From Pseudarthrobacter siccitolerans (GTDB lineage Bacteria; Actinomycetota; Actinomycetes; Actinomycetales; Micrococcaceae), in the NCBI RefSeq assembly GCF_001046895.1, contig NZ_CAQI01000042.1, forward strand, positions 186,001-250,000: a DNA stretch of 64,000 nt, written 5' to 3'. How positions within the stretch are numbered: the first letter of the stretch is position 1; the number at the start of each line of letters is the position of its first letter. Under the pieces are notes generated by a model. That model was not told the origin of the DNA, searched no databases, and saw only the letters and a list, made by a program, of their open reading frames with translations. Below are positions 34,293 through 42,052 of the stretch, in pieces. Both the position numbers and the translations under genes were made by a program.

Positions 34293-35397
34293 GGACACTC
34301 CGAGTCTGTTCGAATTCTCCGGCTCCGGGCAGACGCATGGACGATTTGAGCCGGCACGGCTGACCCAGGCCCGGGTTCGTGCCGGAGTGAGCAAGACAGA
34401 CCTTGCCGCCGAAGTCGGGGTATCCGCTGCAGCTATCGGACAGTACGAAGCTGGAGTCAACTCGCCCCGCCCTGACGTTCTTGACAGCTTGGCACGGGCC
34501 TTGAACGTTCGCCCTGGCTTCTTTGGCATCGGCCGTCCTCTGGCACGTATCGATACTGTGAATGCCCATTTCCGGAGCTTGAGGTCCGCCCGTGTAAGCG
34601 ATCGGCAGAAAGCACTGGCCACGGCGGCCATGGTGTGGGAACTAACGTTCGCCCTTGAGCGGTACGTGAAACTTCCCGAGGCTGATCTACCTGCCGTGGC
34701 GACGGGGACATCGCCGGCGGATGCAGCCGTGTTGTTGCGCCGGCACTGGGAACTGCCCGACGGACCCGTCAAACACCTCGTCGCCACGACTGAATCCCGT
34801 GGCATCGTGGTGGCAGTGCGACCCCTCGGTGAAATTGATGCGGTTGATGCGTTCTCAGTAGTGATCCTGGATCGTCCCATCATCATCACGACGCCTCGCC
34901 GGAGCGAAAACGTCTTCCGGCACCGCTTTTCGATCGCACATGAGATTGGGCACCTGCTGCTACATACCGATTGCGTTGAGCACAGCGCGGCGATCGAGAA
35001 AGAGGCCGACGAGTTTGCTGCAGCATTCCTGACCCCCGCGTCCTCGATGGATGCAGCGCTCCCGCAGCGTCTCGACCTGGCAGCCCTGGACCGGCTCGGC
35101 AGGACTTGGGGTGTCTCGCCGCACTCGCTAATTCGCCGGATGGTCGAACGTGGCCGCACGACAGAGTCTTCAGCACGCCGGGCCTACCAGCGCCTTGCCA
35201 TGCTCGACGATCCCGATGCCGACCCGACCAGCTCCTACGCAGGAGAGGTTCCAACACTACTGAGGAAGGCCGCCGAGTTGGCCGGCGAGAACGGGGCCGG
35301 AATACCTGCGCTCGCTGACGTCTTGAAGCTCAGCACCTCGCAGGTGCGGGATCTGCTCGGAACGGCAGATCAGCGCCCGGTTCTTCGAATCGTTTAA
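34285..35397 (+). CDS. Xre-family HTH protein fused to ImmA/IrrE metallopeptidase
   Basis: A 370-residue two-domain protein. The N-terminal Xre helix-turn-helix (about 26-82) is LTQARVRAGVSKTDLAAEVGVSAAAIGQYEAG. The C-terminal ImmA/IrrE zinc peptidase (about 160-300) has FSIAHEIGHLLLH (HExxH at about 219-223) and the downstream Glu in EADEFAAAFLTP. Family members cleave or release repressors in phage, ICE and stress circuits or occur in toxin-antitoxin-like pairs. It overlaps the unknown gene upstream and lies 27 bases before the DUF6119-like gene, so the three may form one operon. Confidence 0.88.
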   Translation: MREDTPSLFEFSGSGQTHGRFEPARLTQARVRAGVSKTDLAAEVGVSAAAIGQYEAGVNSPRPDVLDSLARALNVRPGFFGIGRPLARIDTVNAHFRSLRSARVSDRQKALATAAMVWELTFALERYVKLPEADLPAVATGTSPADAAVLLRRHWELPDGPVKHLVATTESRGIVVAVRPLGEIDAVDAFSVVILDRPIIITTPRRSENVFRHRFSIAHEIGHLLLHTDCVEHSAAIEKEADEFAAAFLTPASSMDAALPQRLDLAALDRLGRTWGVSPHSLIRRMVERGRTTESSARRAYQRLAMLDDPDADPTSSYAGEVPTLLRKAAELAGENGAGIPALADVLKLSTSQVRDLLGTADQRPVLRIV

Positions 35398-35424
35398 GCA
35401 GTCATATTCAACAGGGGAGTGAAG

Positions 35425-37077
35425 ATGATCGAGAAAAAGCAGTCGGGAAGACGCACCACGATTTACCGCTTGACAGGAGTCTCGGACTTCGAGGATGCCA
35501 TCCGCCGCAAGTACCTCGATCGGGAAGGCTTCGATCACCGCAGCGTCGAGGTAGGGAAGCGACCTGCCTACCTGGTAGCAGGTGCCATGTCCAAGGACAG
35601 GGCGGATTGGTGCTCGACGGTGACGACTCTCACCGGAGACAACGTCGAGATTAGCGGCGTCACGCCAGCGGGCGTGCTGCTGGTGAGGCCGACCGGGGAC
35701 CAAGTGGCAGAAGGCGGCATCGCCTATGCACTGAGCTACGGGATGGGCTTCCAGTTGCTCGAGCCCAGCAGGATAGACAACCTGTTTGGACAGCGCATCG
35801 CGATCCGGGCAGCGGATCCGGGTAAGCTGCGCTCCCTCACAGTCACCACGATGGACGAGCGCTCGCGGACGTCGCGCGCGACCATCCCGCAGGGCGATGG
35901 TTTGTTGGGTTTCGGCGTTGGTGATATCGGGGAGGCCGTCAGCCGGATCGTTGCGATCGCGGATTTGCCGAACCTCTCCCGATCTGCGGGCGAACCCCTG
36001 CAGATCCGGGGATCGGACGCACTCAACGTCCCGCTGGGCCTGACCGCTGAGGAGGTGCTCGCGGATCTGGATGTGCTGGAGAAACTGCTCGCGGCTGACC
36101 CCCTCCCGTCCCTCAAGATCCTCGAGCAGCTGGCGGCGGTGAAGAACCCTGAAACGAGAGAGCGGCTAGACGGGCTCCTTTCGAGCGCCCTGGACGGCAT
36201 CGGCGGCAACGTCGGACTGGCGTGGCCTCACGAAAGGGTGGACGAGAACGGCACTCCGGACTCTTGGGTCCCTACCGGACTATGGCCACGCGGGCGGAAC
36301 GGTGTTCGTCCGGGGCAGCCAGAGTGGTCAGAGATACGAGCAGCGCTGAATGAGCTTCCTGCCGGGAAGCGCCTGGCCCGTCTGGACTCCGCGTCCATAC
36401 AGCTGTGCCGTGACGCGGAAGGGGACCAGCCGATCAGCCAGGCAATCCCTCTCAGGCGGTGGGTCGCGTTCGAGGGCGATCTCGACGGCCGGACCTACGC
36501 GCTCTACGACGGCTCCTGGTATCAGATCCACCACGACTACGTCGAGAATATCAACCGGATGACCAAAGAGCTCTTCGATCGCCCGGTAGACGATCTGGAT
36601 TTCCCGGAATGGCACGCTGCCGATGACGAGGAAGCGTACAACAAGGCTCTGGCCGCCGCGCTGGGAGGGATTTGCCTTGATCGGAAGCTAATCACCACTG
36701 ACCTTCACCGCCGAGGGATCGAAGCGTGCGACGTATATCTTCCGGACGCGACGCTGATCCATGTGAAGAAGACCGAGAAGTCCGCTGCCGCGAGTCATCT
36801 CCTGGCGCAGGCGCTCGTGTCCGCGGACGCTCTATGCAACGACTCTCAGGCGAGGGAGAAGCTGAGAAGCAGAATCAAGGCGCTTGGCGGTAATGCAGAT
36901 AGGCTGGGGTCGAAGCCCTCGAGGGTCGTACTAGCCATGCATCGGGGTGAGGGGAAACCGGTGACTGCGAAAACCCTTTTCACCTTCACAAAGGTTAACT
37001 TGGTCAGACAGGCGGCGTCGCTCGAAGAGCGAAGCGTTTCGGTGCGTGTGGTATCGATCGAAGGTGCCAGCGCCTGA
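35425..37077 (+). CDS. DUF6119 / TIGR04141-like sporadically distributed protein
   Basis: A 550-residue cytoplasmic protein. Features recalling the DUF6119/TIGR04141 family are the N-terminal beta-rich region (AYLVAGAMSKDRADWC, about 53-68), YALSYGMGFQLLEPSRIDNLFG (about 100-121), LYDGSWYQIHHDYVENINRMTKEL (about 365-388) and LPDATLIHVKKTEKSAAASHLLAQALVSAD near the C-terminus. The function is not known to me; the family is patchily distributed and found in mobile, defence-rich loci. GGGGAG before the ATG at 35425 decides the start over a GTG two codons upstream. It is co-oriented with the Xre-ImmA gene. Confidence 0.75.
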   Translation: MIEKKQSGRRTTIYRLTGVSDFEDAIRRKYLDREGFDHRSVEVGKRPAYLVAGAMSKDRADWCSTVTTLTGDNVEISGVTPAGVLLVRPTGDQVAEGGIAYALSYGMGFQLLEPSRIDNLFGQRIAIRAADPGKLRSLTVTTMDERSRTSRATIPQGDGLLGFGVGDIGEAVSRIVAIADLPNLSRSAGEPLQIRGSDALNVPLGLTAEEVLADLDVLEKLLAADPLPSLKILEQLAAVKNPETRERLDGLLSSALDGIGGNVGLAWPHERVDENGTPDSWVPTGLWPRGRNGVRPGQPEWSEIRAALNELPAGKRLARLDSASIQLCRDAEGDQPISQAIPLRRWVAFEGDLDGRTYALYDGSWYQIHHDYVENINRMTKELFDRPVDDLDFPEWHAADDEEAYNKALAAALGGICLDRKLITTDLHRRGIEACDVYLPDATLIHVKKTEKSAAASHLLAQALVSADALCNDSQAREKLRSRIKALGGNADRLGSKPSRVVLAMHRGEGKPVTAKTLFTFTKVNLVRQAASLEERSVSVRVVSIEGASA

Positions 37078-37134
37078 GCCATGGCTTAGGAGGTCGCGCC
37101 GAACAAGGCCCTGCAGGATGTCGTGGCTTTCCAG

Positions 37135-38007
37135 CTACGTGCCCAGCCGCCACTCGGGTTCAACCCACCTTGACGTCCAGTCGAGGGGCTCGCTTAGAGA
37201 AGCGACGCGGCTGAACTCCTCGAAGTAGGAATGGGCGATGGCTGCGTCGTGGATCACCACGGCATTCTCGAACGAGAAGCCGGCGTTCCTGGTGAAGTTG
37301 AAGGAACCCGTCCAGACGCTCTCGGCCTCAAGAGTGATGGAGTCAGCCATCTCCAAGCCCCCCACAACGTCGCCCGGAACTGCCGTCTGGCGTAGACGGA
37401 CCAGGAATTTGTGGTGCATGCGCGGGCTGGCCGCCTTCCGCTCCGAGTTGTGGTTGCCGACGCAACGAACGCCTTCGATCCCGCTCAGCCTCAAGGTCGA
37501 CATGCTCCTGAGGGGCTCCGGGAACCACCAGCGCATCCACGGGTTGTCAATGCTGTCATACCGCTGGCGCAACCGGCCTTTCCAGTCGTCACCGTTGGTG
37601 CCAAGGTCGGGCCGGAGGAAGTCTTCCTTCTGGACGACCAAAGCCCCGTCGATTTTGGCAATCTCGTCCAAGACCTCCAGATCGGTCAGCCATGCAACAC
37701 ATCCGACCACGGCTTCGGAGCCGCGGATGAAATCTACAAGAGGTTCTTTCACGTCTCCGAAGTGGGAACTCACGCGCGGACCACCCGAGTAGGCTCCTCG
37801 GATGCGCTGGTCCCACTCGAATTCGCTCGGCTCATCAACATCTGGCCGTAGATCATGAAGAGACCGTTGGCCCGGATTTTCTGGTGCTGGTTGACTGAAC
37901 ATCGCCCCTCCTCGTTGTTCGGCGGACAGCCATCTGTCGTCTGCTGTCCGGGCCGAGGCCATTGCGCTAACCGCATTCTCACATGCCCGACGATCGCTGG
38001 GAATCAA
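37135..38007 (-). CDS. Phospholipase D-like domain protein
   Basis: A 290-residue protein with one PLD-type catalytic unit in its C-terminal half: RMHHKFLVRLR (HxK), then VWTGSFNFTRNAGFSFENAVVI, the GSxNFT and NxE positions. The N-terminal part has a HKD-like structural half without a second HxK (FIRGSEAVVGCVAWLTDLEVLDEIA). Single-motif PLD proteins dimerise; bacterial members include nucleases and phage-defence effectors. It is convergent with the DUF6119-like gene, 57 bases apart. The true start may lie up to about 35 codons downstream (MFSQPAPENP). Nuclease activity is inferred. Confidence 0.8.
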   Translation of the reverse strand: MIPSDRRACENAVSAMASARTADDRWLSAEQRGGAMFSQPAPENPGQRSLHDLRPDVDEPSEFEWDQRIRGAYSGGPRVSSHFGDVKEPLVDFIRGSEAVVGCVAWLTDLEVLDEIAKIDGALVVQKEDFLRPDLGTNGDDWKGRLRQRYDSIDNPWMRWWFPEPLRSMSTLRLSGIEGVRCVGNHNSERKAASPRMHHKFLVRLRQTAVPGDVVGGLEMADSITLEAESVWTGSFNFTRNAGFSFENAVVIHDAAIAHSYFEEFSRVASLSEPLDWTSRWVEPEWRLGT

Positions 38008-38083
38008 TATGCGTGAAAGTGTGCGAGAGGTGGCTTATGTCGCGGAGTCGTTGGACCTGAGATCTTGAGACGGTAGGTAGGTG

Positions 38084-38476
38084 TCAGCGGTACCAGCCGC
38101 GGCGGGTGGGTACTTCTATCCGCGGGATTTCGTGCGGTTTCAGCGGACGTTGGGGAACCGGGCGGATGGTGTAAGGGGTGATGCGGTCCTCCTCGTGCTC
38201 CCTCTCGATCATTTCTGCGGTGCCCTTGTCAGTCCTGCGGATGTGGTCCACAGCCCATGTCAGGAGGACGTCGAGGCGAATAACTTCCGCTTCTGCGGCC
38301 AAGAGCCGTTCATGGGCCGTCACCGACCCGTAACCGCACCATTGGCGGAGGATCTCATGAATGGGTCTTTGGCGGCGCAGGTAATAGTCGCATTCAAACT
38401 CAGCTGAAGTGGCTACCGGTTCCCGGGTTTCCCAGTTTTCAATTGTTCCGCCCCGTTTGGATTTTTCTCGAGCCAC
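38084..38476 (-). CDS. Hypothetical protein (130 aa)
   Basis: A 130-residue charged protein with WETREPVATSAEFECDYYLRRQRPIHEILRQW and a long helix RLLAAEAEVIRLDVLLTWAVDHIRR. No family is recognised. It starts with GTG and overlaps the 3' end of the upstream gene by 64 bases. This is unusually long, so the real start may be downstream. It is probably co-transcribed with its upstream neighbour. Confidence 0.5.
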   Translation of the reverse strand: MAREKSKRGGTIENWETREPVATSAEFECDYYLRRQRPIHEILRQWCGYGSVTAHERLLAAEAEVIRLDVLLTWAVDHIRRTDKGTAEMIEREHEEDRITPYTIRPVPQRPLKPHEIPRIEVPTRRGWYR

Positions 38477-39030
38477 TGCTTCTCGGCCATGACGAGGTCC
38501 AGGACCGGGGCCGGGTTCCTGCGACAGGCCAGCTCCACGACAGCCAGCGCCGCACGCGGCGATAGGAACACCTCGCCGTCGTGAACCAGCCAGGAAAATC
38601 GGGCTTGGAAGGCAGCCACGGTCTGTCCGGTGAGCGCTTCGAAGGCGACGTGATCGTGGACCGTCAACGAATCGTCGCTTGAAGCGACAGACAGCTCGGC
38701 GACCTCCAAAGGTACAAGCAGCTCAAGGGCCGCCCAAAGGGCCGACGCCTCATGTTCGTCGATGGCCTCGGCCTTGAGCCGCCTCCAGCCATCCATTGCG
38801 GCATCGTACGGGACTACGTCTTCCCACGGTACCTTGAGCCGCGAGCGAGGGACGTTCTCCTCCCTGCCCGGTGGATGTCCGTGCATGTGACGGATGTCGA
38901 CCCGGAATCTTCGACCCTCCTGATGCACCGCCACGATGTGCACCCGCTCGGACGGCGCATCGTCACGCAGCCTGTAGGCCCACTCTTCCCCCGGGCAGGG
39001 ACCACGGGAAACCTCAGCATTTGGTTCCAT
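38413..39030 (-). CDS. Hypothetical protein (205 aa)
   Basis: A 205-residue protein. The N-terminal beta-rich part GEEWAYRLRDDAPSERVHIVAV, then GRRFRVDIRHMHG (about 14-52), looks like a small barrel. The rest is helical (EHEASALWAALELLVPLEVAEL, AALAVVELACRRNPAPVLDLVMAEKQWLEKN). No catalytic motif or membrane segment is seen and I do not recognise the family. It sits in a minus-strand block with two other unknown genes inside the accessory island. Confidence 0.55.
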   Translation of the reverse strand: MEPNAEVSRGPCPGEEWAYRLRDDAPSERVHIVAVHQEGRRFRVDIRHMHGHPPGREENVPRSRLKVPWEDVVPYDAAMDGWRRLKAEAIDEHEASALWAALELLVPLEVAELSVASSDDSLTVHDHVAFEALTGQTVAAFQARFSWLVHDGEVFLSPRAALAVVELACRRNPAPVLDLVMAEKQWLEKNPNGAEQLKTGKPGNR

Positions 39031-39206
39031 AGCCGCTCATTATCCGTCCACACCCGGCTGCTGTCTCCTAGCAGATCCGTGCCCACACAGTCAGAAGCCC
39101 AACCTTGATGGTTCATGTGGTGATCTCCGATTCAGCCACGTCGCTTTGCTCTTCAGATTCGCAGAAGAGCCAGACGACGGGGCGGCGAAACCGCCTACTG
39201 TGATTC

Positions 39207-40019
39207 CTAATCCTCCGCGTCTGGATCGTTGTGGCCCGACGCCAGCTTCTGCCGCAGATGGTCGATGTATTCGGCGCGGAGCACAGGCCGGGCCCGCGGG
39301 CGCTTCCCGCTGTTGATGTCCCGGACGTACTGCGCGAGCCGCTCCGGGTTCTTGCCGGCCCACCCGTGAGCAAGGGCCCAACCCTGGATGGCGTCGGCGT
39401 CCATCGGGATTCTGGCGTCGCGCAGCGCCAGGAGGACGCCGACGACCCGATCCTTCTCATAGCCTGCCGATATCGTGTTGTTGTGGTTCACCGTAAGCGT
39501 CAGGCTCCTCAGGGCCTCTATGACGATCGGGTCGAGATCGGGGGAGAAAGTTTCCCAGTCCGACCCGTCGCCAAGAATGTCCGGTTTCATCGCCATGACC
39601 CACGGTCGGATCTGGTCGGCATTCCCGGTGATGAGGCAGATGGCCCGGATCCCGCGGCCGTAGCGCACCAGCTTCCCGATGTCTTCCATGTCCGGCCAGG
39701 CCATCAACACGGGACCATTACCTCGTGGAGCCCCACCACCGCGACCGGTGATGTGTACAACATTGCTGTGCCGCTGCACGAGGCGCTCCAAGGCGTAGCA
39801 GTTGCTGAGGTTCGACATGAGTGACGTCCAGACCGAGAGTGTATCGCCGGTCTCCATGTGCTCGATGCACCAATCATCTGTGGCCGTGGACGGGGCGGTG
39901 AAGCTGGCGCTTGGAGTGGATCCGCCACTGCGGTGGACGATGTGGAACCCAGCCTCGATCAGCAGGTCCGAGGCCACACCAAGGGCCCAGCGTTCCTCAT
40001 CAGCGGCCTGCTGTGACAT
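39207..40019 (-). CDS. Hypothetical protein (270 aa)
   Basis: A 270-residue protein of unknown family. The N-terminal half carries ADEERWALGVASDLLIEAGFHIVHRSGG, YALERLVQRHSNVVHITGRGGGAPRGNGPVLMAWPDMEDI and RAICLITGNADQIRPWVMAM, an alternating alpha/beta pattern that may be Rossmann-like. The C-terminal part (ALRDARIPMDADAIQGWALAHGWAGKNPERLAQYVRDINSGKRPRARPVL) is helical and basic and could bind nucleic acid. It is the last gene of the island before a racemase-type fragment. Confidence 0.6.
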   Translation of the reverse strand: MSQQAADEERWALGVASDLLIEAGFHIVHRSGGSTPSASFTAPSTATDDWCIEHMETGDTLSVWTSLMSNLSNCYALERLVQRHSNVVHITGRGGGAPRGNGPVLMAWPDMEDIGKLVRYGRGIRAICLITGNADQIRPWVMAMKPDILGDGSDWETFSPDLDPIVIEALRSLTLTVNHNNTISAGYEKDRVVGVLLALRDARIPMDADAIQGWALAHGWAGKNPERLAQYVRDINSGKRPRARPVLRAEYIDHLRQKLASGHNDPDAED

Positions 40020-40117
40020 GCGAGGAGCATAACTGTGTCCGGGGAAGGTAAAGACCCCGATTACCCTGAGCCCTGCCGTTGCGGCGGCACGGGCTACGGC
40101 GACGACGGCGTCCGGAG

Positions 40118-40422
40118 CTATGCCGCTGCGGTGATGGCCACTATCGATTTCCGGCCGGACCTCAATCTCTCCAGCTGGGCTCCGTACTCTGCAAAAACCT
40201 CCGCCTCTCCGAGGGTTGCTAAAGTCAATCCGACTGCACCGGCCGCCAGCTGCATTTGAGCGATTTCGGGAATTTTGTGTGTCTTAACGTGCGGGCGAAC
40301 GGCCAATCCCTTTGCCTGGACGGCGGTTGCCATGCGGTCAATATTCGCTGCAGCACGTCCAGGTCGATCATGATTTCCGGGGTATCGATTTCGGCTGGGA
40401 TGGTCATCCCTGGCTCACCCAT
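40118..40422 (-). pseudogene. Alanine racemase-fold (DSD1-like) N-terminal fragment
   Basis: The minus strand reads IDTPEIMIDLDVLQR in one frame and NIDRMATAVQAKGLAVRPHVKTHKIPEIAQMQLAAGAVGLTLATLGEAEVFA in the next. The latter contains the PLP-lysine motif RPHVKTHK of D-serine dehydratase/D-threonine aldolase-type enzymes. A one-base loss after LQR (about 40335) splits the frames, and the homology stops after EVFAEYG (about 40190). Only the first about 70 residues of a roughly 370-residue enzyme remain, joined to unrelated DNA. It marks the right border of the island. Confidence 0.65.
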
Positions 40423-40815
40423 GTCTTTCAGTGGAGGGACGGCGGGATGTGAGGCTGCGCTGGGGGATGCGAAAGACATTCACAGACTGTTGCAGCTTCC
40501 ATGCTCCGGTTGCAAGTCCGCAAGCAACCAATCCAGTCCGGCACAGTCCCAGGGGCGCACCCGCATCCGCGGCGCGAGGAAACATTTTGTGTGCTCAGCT
40601 GCGTGGACCCTGATAGGCGACCCCTATCACCGTGCCATCTTTGGCGCCCTTCCAATGCATCCACTCACTCACGAGACTTGGGTCACTCCGGGTGTTTGAG
40701 TTCGCCGTCCGAACCCAAATGCCAGGTGAGCTGCTCCCACCATCCCAGTCGAACAACCCGGATGGGTGGCCAGGGCAACCGGAATCACGCACGAATCAAC
40801 CAAACAGGAGAATGA
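40423..40815. other. Non-coding region upstream of the substrate-binding protein
   Basis: About 390 bases without a gene. A 7+7 palindrome, TGATAGG at 40611-40617 and CCTATCA at 40623-40629, is a candidate operator for the SBP-amidase cluster that begins at 40816. No clear sigma-70 hexamers were fixed. Confidence 0.35.
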
Positions 40816-41934
40816 ATGTTTGAGCCACAGAGTGAGGGAGCGCTCGGGGGTCTACGGGCATCTGACAACAGAGTCTCGCGCCGGAGGCTGTTAAAGTGCG
40901 CGGGACTTGGCGTGGCGGCCTTTGGCACTGCCTCGTTGCTCGCGGCCTGCGGGGACAACGTGGTCCCTGCGGCTTCCAAAGCAATGCACAAGTTCGCCGT
41001 TGCGGCATTCCCCGGCGACGCATACTTCCTTGACACCATTAACCTGGAAAACAAGATCTACGCCGCGCATAACCTCGACGTTCCGAAGCACATCACCCCG
41101 CAAAGCGGTGTCCAGGCATTCCAACTGCTGGTAGCAGGTGCCGTCGACGGCTACGCCGCCGATACGGGGCTCCTGATGGCAACCCACGCTAACAGTTCCA
41201 AGGGCAAGCGTCCGGTACTAATTGGTTTCCGCAACCTCCAAACCACCTATGGGATTATTGGTGGCCCGGATAGCCAGTGGCCCGCCCCCGACGCGAGCTT
41301 CGAGGAGAAGATGCAATCCCTGAGGGGCAAGAAGATCGGCGTCACGGCAGTAGGCGCCGGCGGGGACCTCCAGTTGGGGCTGGCACTTGAGCTGGCGGGC
41401 ATGAAGCCGGGCGACGTGACGGTGCTGGCTGTCGGCCCCACTGCCCAAGCAATCCCTAACATCAAAGCCAAGCGTATTGATGCCTATGTGGGGGTTCAGT
41501 GGACGGCAACGCGGTTCATTGCTAAGGAAGCAGCCGGGACGATCTTGCTCGATTTCGCCGATGCCAGTGCACCGGAGTTGCTTCGCAACCAGGCGGTCGT
41601 CGCCATCGCGGTCCGTGAGGAAACGGCGCAGCAGAATCCGGACATTGTCCAGAATTGGTTGGCGGCGCAGGATGCGGCCAGCAAGTGGATCGGTGAGAAC
41701 AAGGATGCTGCGGCCAAGCTGCTTAACGGTAACGGGCTTGGCGGCAAAGCACCTGAAATTGCCATGGAATACGTCCGACACTACGGTGCCACTGTGCAGC
41801 CCCAGCTCACGCCGATGTTCAAGGCGACGAGAGAAACTGTTGAAAACATGTCCGAGCTCGCGTTGCGTTTTGGCAGCGTCCAGAAGGGTGACATCACCTA
41901 TGAGCAGCTCGTCCCGGAATTTGCCCGCGCCTAG
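40816..41934 (+). CDS. ABC transporter substrate-binding lipoprotein (NrtA/SsuA-like)
   Basis: A 372-residue exported protein. A twin-arginine motif SRRRLLK (about 21-27) precedes a hydrophobic segment and the lipobox LLAAC (Cys at about 45). The mature part is a two-lobe type II periplasmic-binding fold of the nitrate/sulfonate/taurine group (FQLLVAGAVDGYAADTGLLMA; LRGKKIGVTAVGAGGDLQLGLALELAGM; AKRIDAYVGVQWTATRF). No permease or ATPase gene lies nearby, so it must use transport partners elsewhere or act alone. It heads the amidase cluster. Confidence 0.85.
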   Translation: MFEPQSEGALGGLRASDNRVSRRRLLKCAGLGVAAFGTASLLAACGDNVVPAASKAMHKFAVAAFPGDAYFLDTINLENKIYAAHNLDVPKHITPQSGVQAFQLLVAGAVDGYAADTGLLMATHANSSKGKRPVLIGFRNLQTTYGIIGGPDSQWPAPDASFEEKMQSLRGKKIGVTAVGAGGDLQLGLALELAGMKPGDVTVLAVGPTAQAIPNIKAKRIDAYVGVQWTATRFIAKEAAGTILLDFADASAPELLRNQAVVAIAVREETAQQNPDIVQNWLAAQDAASKWIGENKDAAAKLLNGNGLGGKAPEIAMEYVRHYGATVQPQLTPMFKATRETVENMSELALRFGSVQKGDITYEQLVPEFARA

Positions 41935-42052
41935 ACAAATTCAGTTCACAACATACACCGGCCTGAATCGGATTAAGTTCCGGCGCCGGTTCGACGGGAC
42001 TTGCTAACCATCATATTTCTGACGGATTGGGGATCACTTTGGAACTACACGC

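Noticed and set aside
34185..35159. 324-residue minus-strand open frame opposite the Xre-ImmA gene
   Set aside because: Ser/Arg/Thr-rich shadow without motifs; the plus-strand protein has clear HTH and HExxH motifs.
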